From Nectonema munidae (taxonomy: Eukaryota > Nematomorpha > Nectonematoida > Nectonematidae), in contig JAUIRK010000885.1 of assembly GCA_030549495.1 (NCBI GenBank), forward strand, positions 682,001 through 746,000: DNA of 64,000 bases, written 5' to 3'. Positions 43,603 through 56,153 of this stretch are shown one piece after another. How positions within the stretch are numbered: position 1 is the first letter of the stretch; every line of letters begins with the position of its first letter. Position numbers and translations under genes: made by a program. Under the pieces are notes generated by a model that saw only the letters and a program-made list of their open reading frames with translations, did not search any database and was not told the origin of the DNA.

Positions 43603-45033
43603 TTTTTATTCTTACTTTAGAAAATAAAGAATTTTTTTTTAAATAATCATTTTTTTCAAAAGTTTTTTTTTAATTGGGCTTTTTTATTTAGTGAAAAAAT
43701 AACATAAACAAGAATACATGAAAACTATGAAAAATCAATCTAAAATAAGGAAAGATAAAATTTAAATAAAATTGTCTTTATCCAAAAATCGAATATTGTC
43801 ATATCAAGATATTTGAAACATTTTTCCCTGTATAAAATCTTTGTTATTCTAAATGTTAACAACCAGATCATAATTTATAATGTTTTAACTACTTCAAAAA
43901 AGAATATTTGAAAAAATATGAGAATCATAGTTTTTTCAATTTTTTAAAGATTTTCTTTGAAAAAGATACTCAATGAAATAGGTCTTAAAGAAGACGATGT
44001 TCAAGATCTAAATAAATGGAGACGTGAGATCATTGCCACAGATGCACTCGTTGACAATGTGTAAGCAAAGAAGATTAAGACTCAAAATATATTTAAATTA
44101 TTTATACATTTTGGAATAAATCTTATTTCTAGAAGTAATTTTCTCCAAAATATCATCATTGATCCAGTCATTGCGATCTTTTTTAGTGTTTTAATTATTC
44201 TAGTATTTGTAACACCAATTTGAAGTAATTGGATTAAAAATTTCAAATATCTAATGAGAGATCGGCGATCATATATTTCGTCCGATTAAAAATTTTCGAA
44301 ATGATATAAAAGTTTCTTTATCAATTTTTTCATACTATTGACAACGGTCCTATGATCTAAGCTTAAAGTCAATAGGTAAGTGTTCAGATACACTATTTTG
44401 AACTGTTCCGTATATGAAAAATAGTAGTCGTTTGAAAGAAAATCAGATGTCATTGTTTTGTAAGATATAAAGAGAAAGAAATTAAATTATCAATATATGA
44501 TGATATGACAATCATGATTCAAAAATTTTAATTTAAATCATGAGAAGCTTGAGGAGGAATAGAAGCTAAATATTAGTTACTAGTATTATATACAAAGATG
44601 TCATGCAAGACAAGAGTCCAAGTTTCTGGAATAGATGTCATATGAAAAATTTTGCGAAAATTTTTAAAATATATTCAAAGTTAATCGTAACAATACATTA
44701 TAGTTAATTAAGGGATAAAATATTAAAATTAGGCATGTTATGCTTTTAATACTATTGCTAAAAGAATAGAAATGCAACTCTAAAGGGTCAAATAATTTTT
44801 TATTGAGTTCTTCGATAAGTGACATTAACACTTGAATTAAGGGGACAAATTGACCGTTAAATGTGACCAAGTTAGATGCCAAGACCTCTGAAGATTTAGA
44901 TCTCTTTATAGAAAGAATTTTTCTTGACAACTTTTTAACAAAAAACCAAAAAATACTTAACCTTACTGAGTAGTTAAAATACCCTTATAAAAATTAAAAT
45001 TTTTTTATTTGGTGTTAACCTATTAATGAGTAT
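43603..45033. other. intergenic stretch after piggyBac
   Basis: No convincing gene. A short coding-like run near 43950-44063 (GLKEDDVQDLNKWRREI) resembles the C-terminal end of some LINE proteins but is too short to classify. Confidence 0.35.
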
Positions 45034-45121
45034 ATATTTTTTTAAATGTAAGTAATGAAGTTTAATTGAACATTTGAGACAAATAAATATGAAGTTTGTG
45101 TGATATAATAATATTTTGATG
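45034..45121 (+). repeat. interspersed repeat, split by a LINE insertion (left part)
   Basis: gtttaattgaacatttgaga and tttgtgtgatataata match 45828-45880 and the complement of 54850-54910. Confidence 0.6.
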
Positions 45122-45126
45122 CCAAC

Positions 45127-45705
45127 ATAGCACCCCTTTTATATAAAACACTGATTAGACCTATTTTAGAGTATGGAAATGTTGTTGCATTTCCTTTTCA
45201 CTCCTGTGATGCTGCAAATATTGAAAGAGTCCAGAGAACAATCACAAAAAAGATAGTAGGAATGAAAGATCTTAGTTATACAGAAAGACTGAAAAAACTG
45301 AATTTGCCTTCAATGTTATACAGGTTTAGAAGGAATGATATGGTGACATCCTACAACATTGTAAAAGAAAAGTTTAACTTAACTTCTCAAGTTTTACCTG
45401 AATTTTCTGAAAGAGTTCAAAGATTTCATTCTTCCAAATTTAAAAAAAGACATTGCAAGAAGGTATTTTTGAAAAAATACTTTTCTCAACGAATGATAAA
45501 TGATTGGAATTCTTTGCCTGATTTTGTTGTTGATGCTCCATCTTTGAACATCTTCAAGAACAGACTTGATGAGTTTTGGAAAAATAGAAGGTTTGAGCAT
45601 GAAAGAACGCGTTGATTTTCAAAAGTATGAAGCGAATACTTACTATAGGCTTTTTGCCTTTCTTTCTTTCGCTAATAAACTTATGTTATGTTATGTTATG
45701 TTAAT
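45127..45705 (+). pseudogene. LINE RT C-terminal fragment (CR1/L2-like), 5'-truncated
   Basis: The open frame runs from LLYKTLIRPILEYGNVV through NIERVQRTITKKIVGM and YTERLKKLNLPSMLYRFRR to MINDWNSLPDFVVDAPSLNIFKNRLDEFW, stopping at 45613-45615. These are the thumb and C-terminal features of CR1/L2-group reverse transcriptases. The catalytic palm is missing. The 3' end is a (ttatg)n tract at about 45680-45705, the kind of short tandem tail many CR1-like LINEs end in. No break occurs within the retained part, which suggests a recent dead-on-arrival copy. Confidence 0.8.
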
Positions 45706-45965
45706 AATTAAATACTTATGTTAATGTTCATGGATCAATTTTACCGTTTGGTATTTATAAGTAAAGCATTATTTCAGTATTTCAATGAGTATAATTAGAA
45801 AAGTTATAAATGTCTAAATAATTGAGTTTAATTGAATATTTGAGTTAAATGAGAAAAGTTTGCGTGATATAATACCTAAAATACATTTTAATATATATGC
45901 TTATAAATGTGCCAAGGTCAATTAGACGTTTGGTATTTATATATAAAATATTATTTCAGTAGTGT
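45706..45965 (+). repeat. interspersed repeat (right part and second unit)
   Basis: Words such as ccgtttggtatttataagta / gacgtttggtatttatatat recur with about 190-200 bp spacing. attgaatatttgag...gtgatataatac matches the left part. It appears to be two diverged tandem units interrupted by the LINE. Confidence 0.55.
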
Positions 45966-46428
45966 TAGTATTAAACAACTAACTAAATAATTAACTAGAT
46001 TACTAATCAACTAAAGAACCAAAACTGCCTAACTAACAAACTAAGTGAAAAAATGGTATTTTTGAAAGAGGGATTTATGAGAGAATTTTTAAATATAAGA
46101 TATATAAATTTTAAGCAAACGCTACACTATTATATTAAAGTATTTGATAATTCTTTTCTTTTTAAATATATAGAGAGTTTAGAGATCACTCTGATGGCGA
46201 GTTCTTTGTTCTTCGTTCGACATAGGAGGCCCAATTTTGCTCTTTCACTACTATATCTGATCTAGGTAAAAAAATGTACAAATTTTATGGGATTTTATTT
46301 TTTAAATTCCATAATATAATGATGATTTATGTTAAAATAAAACATGTTTGTCATACAGATACAATTAATTATTATTAAAAATTTTAAATAGTTAAATAGT
46401 TATATCTTTATAAAAGCAAAGAGTTAAT
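45966..46428. other. intergenic stretch
   Basis: A short tandem actaactaaataattaacta-like stretch lies at 45975-46035. Nothing else recognised. Confidence 0.4.
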
Positions 46429-46537
46429 TAATGATTCAAATTCTTTAGTAAATTTAGCAAGTTTGTTATTTAAAGAAAGCATTTCTCTTTTGTGATCATT
46501 GACACGTCTTTTAAAGTCTTCAAAGTAGTTCTGAAGC
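46429..46537 (-). CDS. possible terminal exon, coiled-coil, unidentified
   Basis: The minus-strand frame reads LQNYFEDFKRRVNDHKREML, then a helix LNNKLAKFTKEFESLINS before a stop. It is preceded by a splice-acceptor-like atttatatttag at about 46537-46548. The heptad-like leucine pattern suggests a coiled coil. No upstream exon is identified and I do not recognise the protein. It could be chance. Confidence 0.25.
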
Positions 46538-46944
46538 TAAATATAAATAAATCATATAAAGGTTAGAAAATAAATAAAGACTTATAAAACTGGTGTAATC
46601 ATTATCGGATCAGCATACAGGCAAAATAATACCGATTATGCTGGGATTATACCGATTTATATACTTCAACCGGATTTCGCAATAAAAAAATTCAGTAAAA
46701 ATCATGATTTAAAAAAATTGGGGAAAAATTCCTCTTTTATTTCTTTAAATAATAAATTCATTATTATACAAAAAATCCATTCTCAACATAAATTCTCAAC
46801 TCTCTATGTCAAAAATATACCAACTGAACTGAAAAAACCACACCAAAATCCTAAGAGAGATTAACAGAAATTGTTATGAATTTGAATTTCGAGAGCGCAT
46901 GTTAAAGGTTCCTATAAAGCATGTTAGCTTTATAATAAAGAAAT
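46538..46944. other. intergenic stretch
   Basis: Nothing recognised. Confidence 0.4.
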
Positions 46945-47455
46945 CAGAGGCGGGTCTAGAAATTGGCATTAAGGGGGGGGGGGGGGGGGCTGATTTTACT
47001 AAACTAGAATTATATCAAAAAATTATAAGTTTATTATAAGAAAGTAATAACTAAATTAAGAACTAAGAGGAGATTTAACATACAATAAATAATGTTGTCA
47101 ATATGCAATCGAATATCTCTGCGAACAAAAAGAAGAATGAGAGTATTAAAACGATCCTCATTCATTAAACTGCGAAGTGAATTGATGTGGTAAAACTTGA
47201 TGTGTTTAAATAATAAATTTACAAAAAAAATTAGATAATATAAAAGTAATAAGTGTCACAATTAACTACGATTGAAACATAAAAAACTTTTTAGGGCTTC
47301 TCACTTTAGAGAAAGATTGAATTTAAAAACGAGTTGCAGAAATCATATTTGAGTTCTAGGAAAAGAATTTTCAAGCAATTGGCAATGCAATTTTAAGGGG
47401 GGGGGGGTACGGCGGTTACATTCCCTTTAAATCCGCAAGTGGAAAGGTTTGAATA
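46945..47455. mobile_element. possible hAT-type MITE with G-runs
   Basis: The left end cagaggcgggtctagaaatt is followed by a G-run. The right side has a G-run, then aaatccgcaagtg, a loose complement of the left end. No 8-bp duplication could be matched, so boundaries and class are tentative. Confidence 0.35.
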
Positions 47456-48702
47456 AGTTGAAAACTTACTTATTCTATTCCTTGCTTAGTCTCTATAAAC
47501 TATTGTAATAAGGTTTGTTGGATAATCTATTAAACATTATGTATCATATAAAACTTAAAGTATACTGAACTGTTTCAAATTTTTAATAAAATAGTAATAA
47601 ATATAATAATTATTGCCGTGTTTTCATGATGAATAGAACTTATGAAACACAGTATGCAGAAAAAATACTTGTTATAATGGCGATTTTCAATTAAAAAAAG
47701 CTGGGAAATCCCCCATAAAGACTTTAAAAGTTGGCAAGTATGGGATCAGACTTTTGCGATAATACAGTAAAAAAATTCGTAATATACCAAAAGATAATAA
47801 ATAATAAAAGATATAATATCGAGTTTTTGATGTATTAAATGTAAATACGTAACTTGTTTTAACTTTAAATCATGATTGTTTCTTTTTTCACTGTTTAAAG
47901 CTGAAATTTTGTTTAGATTTCTGAATTTAAATGTATACAAAATGAACACGAGCTATTATAATGTTATTTTAGTGTTATCTTTTAGTTTTCAAACTTCAGA
48001 AGTTAGTGAATTGCTTGTACGTCCAGGGACTACGCATGTAGACATAAATTGTTCTGCCAAAATTCTGAGTTTAGGTTCAACCAAATCTTTTCATCCCACT
48101 AACAACCCAGAGACCAGGGGCTGACTGTAACTGAAAGTGTTAATTAATGTAATAGAATACACATGTTAGGAAAAATGCCCTTATTATATTAGCAAAATAT
48201 CATTAAACAATCAAGTCTTTTTCAAGAAATCAAATATATAGCATCTTTATATATCATTTTCATGTAATTTTTAGCCTATAACTTAGGGATTGGAATAGCT
48301 AATTTATATAAATTTAAAGTTTGTAGAATATTTCTTCCAAAAATTTTAAACCTTCTATTTCTATTAAAAATGGTCAAATTTAAATTCAAGGCTACATACC
48401 TGCCAATTCATAGACCCATATCCTAAATCAATTTTCAAACATTTTATTTTACTGAGTGAATATATGTGTTGGTAGAATATGAAGATTATATAAGATGATT
48501 CTTGGTTTTTCTCTGTTACTAATCAAGCTTGGTAACATTTCGTTGCTAAAAATGGTAAAATTTAATTTTAAGCAACAATGCATTTCAGAACAGTGTAATC
48601 AATTCACTTAACAATTCATTTGATATGAACCAGGCTTGTTGACAATTAGTCAGATGAGAGGCTGAGAAATATATTTTAGCTCTTAATCAATATTGTATCG
48701 GA
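47456..48702. other. intergenic stretch
   Basis: No convincing gene. An 82-codon ORF at 47876-48124 has no recognisable domain. Confidence 0.35.
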
Positions 48703-48751
48703 TAGTGGGGTTGTAGAATAATCTGCTGTTGGATAAATGAGGTCTGACTGT
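48703..48751 (-). repeat. Tigger-like terminus, solo
   Basis: The complement begins CAGTCAGACCTCATTTATCC directly after a TA target, and continues with caacagcagattattc. The other end was not found. Confidence 0.45.
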
Positions 48752-49299
48752 ATTACCAATGAGTTCTCTAATACAACCCTTTCCATGTGGTCTTTAGAAG
48801 ACAAAGACATTTTTAATCTTCAAACACTAAATATAAAATCGGATCAATCAAAAATTCTGTTTCCTAAAGATTTGCAAAAGAGATAATTTTTAGAGTCATG
48901 GTATCAAACTTTCATTTGGTTAAATTATAGAATATCTAACGATAGATTATACAGATAGAATGTGACCATCGGTTTCAATTACTGGTAATTGGCAATAAGA
49001 AGGGATAAAGACTTAATTACATCAGATGAGTAGTGATCTATCATAAATGAATGTTTTTGTTCTCTTGTTGAGCTTGAAGAATTAGAAACTTTGTAAAAAA
49101 TTTCAGCGTGGCGATATCTCTCTAATTTTTTAATAGTTTTTAGTGGTCTCATTTAAAAAAAATAAATCAACATAAAAGCCACTATTTAAAAAAAATCACA
49201 CAATTATTTATTCAAAAATTGTATGAATAATACAATCAATGTCAATGAGATTGATGAATCTGCTGTCTAAATCAGTTTGTCAAAATTGGGCTCCGTTTT
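48752..49299. other. intergenic stretch
   Basis: Nothing recognised; it may contain further hAT relic sequence. Confidence 0.3.
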
Positions 49300-50386
49300 G
49301 GCAAGTGCAACTCCCATAAGTGATAACATTACTCACTTACAATTTATTTTGGGATTTGGTTTCAATGGCAAGTAGTATGAAAAACGCTTGTTCCCACTCA
49401 TATGTAGTGACAAATCAAATTAGAAATTTCAGAGCAATAAAAATGATAGGAATATACGTAAACACACATCAGAAAATTTTATTCGCATGTCTGATTTGTT
49501 TTGCAGAAATTTATGCATTTCTTTCCATAGTATCTCTTCAAAAAATTTCTTTTGGAAATCTATCTCACGGTTGAGTGCAGCAAGAATCTTTCAATTCAAA
49601 ATCATTTTATTTGCATAACTCTAAAAACAAACAAGAGTTGAAGGCATTTGCCCTTAACTTTAATTAAGCTGTTATAATGACATCATTGAGAACATTTTTC
49701 AACCCATCTATTATGGTTTTCATTGATAGGCGATGAATAGCGAACTGGGTATCAATTACATCTCGAGAATTTTGCTTGTCTAAAAATTAGTTGTGAAATA
49801 TTACTCTTACAGTGGTTCTATTGATAAAAGTTCTTCAAAACAAAAATTGTTTACCAGCTGCTTGTCATATACATATTGTACGTAAACGCAATGATGAGCT
49901 AAGTTCCCAGCATACATCGTTTCATCAAACTAAGAATTGCAAAAAAGTTTAAAATTGAATTTCGAATCAATAAAACCACCTCTAATATCATCTCATCAGA
50001 GATTTCTCCTATTAGCTTTCTAACGGTATCTTTTGACAGGAAGATGTGCTTCAACTTTACAAGTTCAGAACTTCTTAGCACATTCAATATGATATCTTTG
50101 CAGCAAGGTATTATCAACTGTTCTCTTATGTTGTGACACTTTTTGACAACAGATATTTTTATTGAAACTTTATAGAAAGGTTTCAAACCACACTTAATAT
50201 TTTGCAAAAACATTCCTATGTTATTAAACTTGGATTTGTGCATTCTATTTGAAACAGTGCAATAATAGTGTCGGGTAATAATGGTGGTATGTTCATTGAA
50301 CAAAAATTATTTTATAAAAAATTTTGAAAATTATAAAAAAAAATTCGCTCTCTGCCCCAAAATTTTGAGGATGTGCGCCTCTGCCC
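49300..50386 (-). pseudogene. hAT transposase relic (ZBED5-like) with CAGAGGCGCACATCC terminus
   Basis: The minus-strand translation shows the region after the BED finger of ZBED5/SCAND3-type hAT transposases: EQLIIPCCKDIILNVLRSSE and LSKDTVRKLIGEISDEMILE in an open stretch (49899-50303). Then AGNLAHHCVYVQYVYDKQLVNN follows in a broken frame, and ISKRNFLKRYY follows further on. Many stops and frame changes. About 70 bases before the coding part, the element starts with CAGAGGCGCACATCCTC (50386 leftward). This is a one-base variant of the terminus that bounds the composite at 32853-36189. It is therefore the candidate transposase source type for that family. Confidence 0.7.
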
Positions 50387-50399
50387 GTTAACTTATACT

Positions 50400-51184
50400 G
50401 CATATTAGAGTCCTAAGAGGGTTGTAAAAAGTTGCCCAAACGCGCTCCGCCCGAAGTTTATTATTTTGCACCCACCCCTCACCCGCAATAAAACATAAAA
50501 ATGCATGCGCAAGAGCCCGACACTTAAATTTTTTAAACCCGCGATTTTAAATTAAAACGCTCAACCGCCCAACTTATTTCATTTTAATAAACAAAAATAT
50601 AATTTAAATGCCCCTGTTTTTATACATTGGCTTTTGATGATGTTAGGTTTGAAACGAAATTTTATTATTTATAGGGCTGTTTGAAATTAGAACATCAATG
50701 ACGGTTTGGCAGTTTAAAGCAGATCGGGGAAAAATAAGATGGCCAACAAGACTGAAGTTACGCTCGCTAACACCACTGTTGCCATAATACATAAAACACA
50801 ACAGAAAGTGTAGGAAAATTCTTTCAATATAATGTATTGTATGTATATGCAATAAATAATGTACTTCATATAAAGAAGCTAATGGGGCTTCGGTTATGTA
50901 GAATTGTCACTGTGTGTGATGTATGTGGTGTATTTTATTGGTGTTTCACTTTAAAACCAGATATGAGCTATAAATGAATATCTGATAAATTAAGCGATTT
51001 TTAAGAATTAATTCGGAAATACCCGCAATTTTACAAGTTAACCCGCAGTACTAAAATTTAACCCGCATAAGCCCTCCCCCCTCCTCCTCGCTGTAGTAAG
51101 TTTTAAACAAATGGCCCTCACTCTTAACTTATGTGCTGGTACCGCAAACCCGCACGAGTGACCCGCCCTTGCAAGCCTCTACTG
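50400..51184 (-). mobile_element. Ac/hobo-type hAT relic with GC-rich subterminal repeats
   Basis: The right end complement is CAGTAGAGGCTTGCAAGGGC, followed by many acccgc/gcgggt words (51050-51160 and 50440-50530), as in hobo/Ac-like elements. The minus-strand frame at 50643-50852 includes SGVSERNFSLVGHLIFPRSA, which matches the hAT dimerisation segment. Only that C-terminal part remains. The left terminus is unclear. Confidence 0.6.
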
Positions 51185-51889
51185 CACCTATATATCCAGG
51201 TAACTATTATAATTTACAATAATTGACAATAAAATTACAAATTAGAGATCCATACAACCCTGACTCAAACGCTTCCAGTTAGGGAAACAGCCGTAATATT
51301 TAATGAGTAGCTTGATTTTATCATTGTTTAATTCTAGAACTTTATAACTAGATCAATGCCTAATGGTAAAAAAACCTTGGAATTCTTCAGGGAAAGAAAA
51401 CCAAAGTACAATTCATCGGAGCAGAGAATTTTTCACTTTTTCAAATCAAAATGATTAAAGGTAATTTGATATCAAATGAAAGTTTATTGTATGTATTTTA
51501 TTGTATTAGGATATATAAGAAATCCTTTTCTCTAAGATGTGATATGGAAATTTTTGTTTAAATATAATATCAAAAAAAGTATTAGAAATGGTAAATTTGA
51601 GAATTTTTCAAGCTTTAATAAAACATGTATAGATTAGTATAAAATGTTAAATCCCATGTTATTAGAAGTAAGTAACATTACATTTTAAAAACAAGATAGA
51701 AAAAATCAATAATTTTTTTCAACATAATTTATTTTAACTAGGTAAAAATTGATCATAATTTGTAATTCCATAACAAAATTTTCTCAAAAAAATCTCTTCT
51801 GTAAGATACCAATAGCTATAAAAAAAGGTGTAAGTTAGGTTAAAGTATCAGAATAATTATTTGAGATACGGATTTGTATCTTTTCAAAA
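51185..51889. other. intergenic stretch between hAT relics
   Basis: AT-rich, nothing recognised. Confidence 0.4.
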
Positions 51890-51896
51890 GGGGGAA

Positions 51897-53360
51897 ATGG
51901 AGGTTCCTCAGTGTGTTATCTGTTATAAAACTTTGAGCAATTATGGAATGAGACTCTCTCGCTTAGAGCGTTACGTGAAAGCAATACATCCTACACTTTC
52001 AGAAAACCAGTGAAATTTTTCAAAGCTAAACGGCAATGATTATTCTTTGTCAAACGACACAATCAAAGGAAGGATTGATGAACTAGACATCAAAAATTAA
52101 GTTCTGATTTTAAATTAAGGATTCACCGTTTTTTCGCCATTCAATGCGATGAAACAACTGACATAACACAATGTTGTCAACCAATAGTATATACTCGTTT
52201 TGTGTCTAGCAATTGAATAAAAGAAGAAATGTTGTTTTGTCATTCTTTAGAGAGCCGTAAAACAGCAGCAGCTATTCTTTAAGTTGTGACATATTTTTTT
52301 GAAGAAGGTCTACTTTCATGGGGTTCACTTGCGGGTGTGTGTACTGATGGAGCTCCTGCTATGCTCGTTTTGCCGTCTGGATTTACTGCTATGAAAAAGA
52401 AAAAAGCATTTCTATTTCAAGTACACACATATACTTCATAGTGAAGCCTTAGCATCCAGAATCTTGCCTCCTGAATTGAATAACATCCTGAATCTGGCTA
52501 CCAGTATTGTCAATTTTATCAAAGGTTGGGGCTTGAATTGTCATCTTTCCATGTTTTGTGTAAACATATGGGATCAGAAAGTCAAACTTGCTTTTTTACA
52601 CAAAAATACGTTAGTTGTCAAAAGATAGCATGCTTGGAAAGCTTTTTGAATCGCGCAATGAACTCTTTTTAGATTCACAAAAGAAAAACGATCTCCATAA
52701 TAAGTTCAAGTCTTCCATTTTTCTAATATCTTTAGCCTATCTTTTGGGTGTCTTTGAAGTTTTGAATGTTATCAACCTCATATTGCAAGGAAAAAATGTC
52801 ACTATTTTGACATACCATGGCACAATTCGAAGCTAAACTCGCCCTATGGAAATGTCGAATGCAGCAAGAAAATTTAGCCAGCTACAGTAACTTGGATTTT
52901 GCTTTCAATCAAAATATTCACAATTCTGATTTGAAAAAAAAATAATTACACACCTCGAAAACTTAAACAGAATTATGAGATATTTCCCACATATAGATAA
53001 AAAGCGAGAGCCATTTCAGTGTGAGATTAATCTTGTTTTGGATGAAATGCAAGAGTTTCTTTTCTTGAATTGAAATTTAACTATATAGCTGACAAAACTT
53101 TTAAAGAACTGGATCTTGAAGCATTTTGAATCAAGTATCTTTCTTTCTACCCCTAAATTGCACATGAAGCACTTCGGGTTCTGGTCCTTTTTGGATGACC
53201 TATTTTTGTCAAGCTGCCTTTTTCTGCACTATTTACCATCAAAACAAAATCAAGGAAAAGACTTTGAAAACGATTTACGCTCCGCACATTCTGGCATTGA
53301 ACCAGGCATTCAAGATCTGGTTCCCAAAAAACAGTGCCAGAAGTCGTTGAAATGATAGGA
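51897..53360 (+). pseudogene. hAT transposase relic (ZBED5/SCAND3-like)
   Basis: A nearly full-length but broken transposase. It starts with a BED-like finger (MEVPQCVICYKTLSNYGMRL, 51897). The catalytic region has RFFAIQCDETTDITQCCQP and LLSWGSLAGVCTDGAPAM. Next come LPPELNNILNLATSIVNFIK and KLFESRNELFLDSQKKNDLH. Then HLENLNRIMRYFPHIDKK appears. It ends near 53355 with FSALFTIKTKSRKRL and GIEPGIQDLVPKKQCQ in separate frames. About ten stops or frame changes are visible by eye. It is oriented opposite to the relic at 49.3-50.4 kb and is a distinct copy. The BED finger binds DNA ends in this family. Confidence 0.8.
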
Positions 53361-54829
53361 TAAAAAACTAACAAAAATTTTTGTTATATTTTTTCAAAAT
53401 AATTTTGGGTAAAGTTATGAACGTTAATTATGAATTAAAAATGAGCATATCATTTAATTTTTATATAATTTTAGTTATACCTTTTCTTTTTGATCGATGA
53501 AATGTCATATAAACACATTTAAAGCACAAATAAAAAATGTTATAGAGTTTAGCTTTAACAGAGATAATAATATTTGATACTTGTAGTGTAGGTGGTGGGG
53601 ATTATAAAAATAATGGAGATATAGGGGAGGCGTGGTAAGAAAAAAGTTAAGAAACACGGTATTAGAGAGATGAGATGGATTTGGAAAAAGAAAAATTAGG
53701 AATGAAAAAAGACAATTTAAAATGGAAAAAAGGCAAAATAGAAGTAAAAAAGATATATACTATATATGTAGTACAATTTGCTTACAACCTTAAAATCGTT
53801 TCTTGCCACCCCATCTTCCAAAGGCTAGCGAGACCATTTAGTGTGAGCGTGCTCTGTTTACAAGTACAACTGATAGAAAAAAATAGTATTACTTACGGGT
53901 TAGAATAGTAAGGTTATTTTTGCATAAAGATGCAGAGAGGACCTCACAAAGAGAAATTTAGATGGCGTGGAAAGAGATATATTTTAAAATAATGAGTTTT
54001 CACTATATATTATTGATGTTGTTTTTTAGAGATATCCTTACAGCAAAGCCCTAAAAAACTTTAATTTTAGAAAAAAGTATTATGAAAATTTTTAATTTAA
54101 TCAATAAGTCTGTTTCATAACTTTTCATATAAATATTTTAGATTTATTTAGCTTCATTTTAAAATTTGGTTTCCGGTAACTTTATAGAACTCTTTGTTTG
54201 ATTAAAAATAGTCGAGTTGACTGAGATGCAGTAATTTTAAGCACAGTTAAGGTTAGCAGTATTTTCTAGTTAAGTACTTTCTGGTTATCTTAACTAGTTT
54301 TTAACATTGAAGTTAATTTAGAAATACTTATATTTTTAATGTTTTATTATGTAAAAGTCAAAGCTATAATTGATAATAGGGATGAATTTTTTATTAATTT
54401 TTCTAGTAGGTTACACTTTCAACGTGGCAAACTAATTCATCAGTGAAAATTTTGATAAAAGCATTCATTAGTAAGTGGAGCTAATTTTTTTCAGTGTAGT
54501 GAACTTTAAAATAAGGAACCACTGTGTCTGGCGAAGAACAACTACTCATATGGACATTTACGCCGCACCCATGAATAATTACGCCATAGTTCAACTTCCA
54601 CATGAAACAGTTTTACTATTTCACTAGCTAACTGTTTTAAGGGTAACTGTCTACGGAGAAGGAAATGAAGGAGATAGTGGTAATTTTCCTTATAAAATCT
54701 CTGGCTAAGTGTAGATTTCTTAATAACTTGATTTAAACGGATTAGAATAGGGATTAGAATATTATTTACGGATTAGAGTAGGATTAGAATAGATGGGTTA
54801 ACCAAACAGTCAAATTTGCATAAAACTTT
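53361..54829. other. intergenic stretch
   Basis: No gene recognised. A lysine-rich ORF at 53675-53908 is low-complexity translation. Confidence 0.35.
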
Positions 54830-55011
54830 ATAAGCATATATTCAAATATATTTTCATGTATTATATCGCACAAATGTTATACTTATTTTTCTCAAATATT
54901 CCATTAAACTGCATCACTTAGATTTTATTAAAAATTATAAGTATTCAAATATAATAACTTACCGGTCAATTTTGAGGTTTAGTATTTCTAGTGTTAATCA
55001 AAAATCTTGAA
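54830..55011 (-). repeat. interspersed repeat, third copy
   Basis: Reverse complement of the 45.8-kb unit: cataaatcg-type block tattatatcgcacaaatgtt, caaatattccattaaac and cggtcaattttgaggtttag. Confidence 0.6.
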
Positions 55012-55623
55012 AGACAAAGTAATATTTTTTAACATATGTTGAAGAGAAAGAACAAAGATAAAAACGGAATTATGCTTATACTTCAATATCTTATTATATC
55101 CAATCACCTAACCCATTTGATTCTAAAAAAAGGAGACGAAAAATTCATGTGCGCCCTAAGAACAGTGGGAATCATCGATATAACAACGTTATGATTTGAA
55201 CGGAAGGACTTTTTTATAAAAATTTTCGCGGATGAGAAACGAGTTCATTTAAAGGTATATGATGTAAAATCTAAACTACCTTACTTTCATCATTACTTCA
55301 GATTTTAACATACAAATTTCATTTGATATCAAAGAAAGGTTCAATCTATGAATAGTGTGATTAAAACTGGCATCATTTCCTTCAAAAGAAAGGGAATTAA
55401 AGGAAAACGTTTTTGTTGACAACATCATAGAAATGTGAAGATCAATTATGATGAACAACGCTTTTATTTAAACTTCTTATTCGTGAAACATATAAACAAA
55501 TCTTCTGAAATCATTTTTCTAAACGGATCTAAAGCCCTTTCTTTTCTTAAACAAAAATGGTACAACCTTGCAATGTTGACGTTTGCGTGGCTTCTTTCCA
55601 AGGTGTGTATATAATTCGGTAAA
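55012..55623. other. stretch downstream of unknown ORF
   Basis: Coding-like words appear in several minus-strand frames (for example RLYHFCLRKERALDPFRKM) and may be a frame-shifted continuation of the ORF at 55624. Not resolved. Confidence 0.3.
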
Positions 55624-55812
55624 TCATGTCCGTATTTCTGCACAACCCCGAAAATATTGCAAGATTAACAAAGCCCTACTTTTGCCAAAGTAATCATGAT
55701 TTAAAAGTGTTTTTAAAACATCTGAAAGTCTTTCTTCATTTGGGTTAAATAGCAACAATTTTTCAAAAATAGTGTATGTAAAATCATCTAGCATACTAAA
55801 TCTTTCAATCAT
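55624..55812 (-). CDS. unidentified ORF or exon
   Basis: The 62-residue frame starts MIERFSMLDDFTYTIFEKLL and continues FNPNEERLSDVLKTLLNHDY, with amino-acid composition like a real helical protein. The frame closes at 55624, but similar coding-like sequence continues in other frames to about 55270, so it could be the start of a decayed gene. I do not recognise the family. Confidence 0.25.
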   Translation of the reverse strand: MIERFSMLDDFTYTIFEKLLLFNPNEERLSDVLKTLLNHDYFGKSRALLILQYFRGCAEIRT

Positions 55813-56153
55813 TTATATATTTTTACCTTATTCTTCTCATATTTTCGCTATTATTTAATTTCTGTTTGATCTCGGACACATCTGATATATAAAGTCTACA
55901 AAAACACTCTTTTTTTATATATAAGAAGCTGAAAATGCAGATTACTAAAAGTTACGAAGATAAAATTTTGAGTACTAAATTTTCTTAAGCTTCAGAATTT
56001 TTGAAGTCTCTTAACTTTAAGGGTGAATGAGAACTGGTTTATTATATAAAAAAAGAGTCTACTAAATATTGCCCTAGAACGAACGATTCAACGCTAAAAA
56101 GGCATTTTATATTAAAATGTATCAGAATTTTGGAATAAAAAATAGATGCAATG
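55813..56153. other. intergenic stretch
   Basis: Nothing recognised. Confidence 0.4.

Noticed and set aside
43950-44063. Short coding-like run GLKEDDVQDLNKWRREI as a LINE tail
   Set aside because: Too short and isolated to classify.
47876-48124. 82-codon plus-strand ORF
   Set aside because: No domain, splice or repeat evidence; ordinary chance length.
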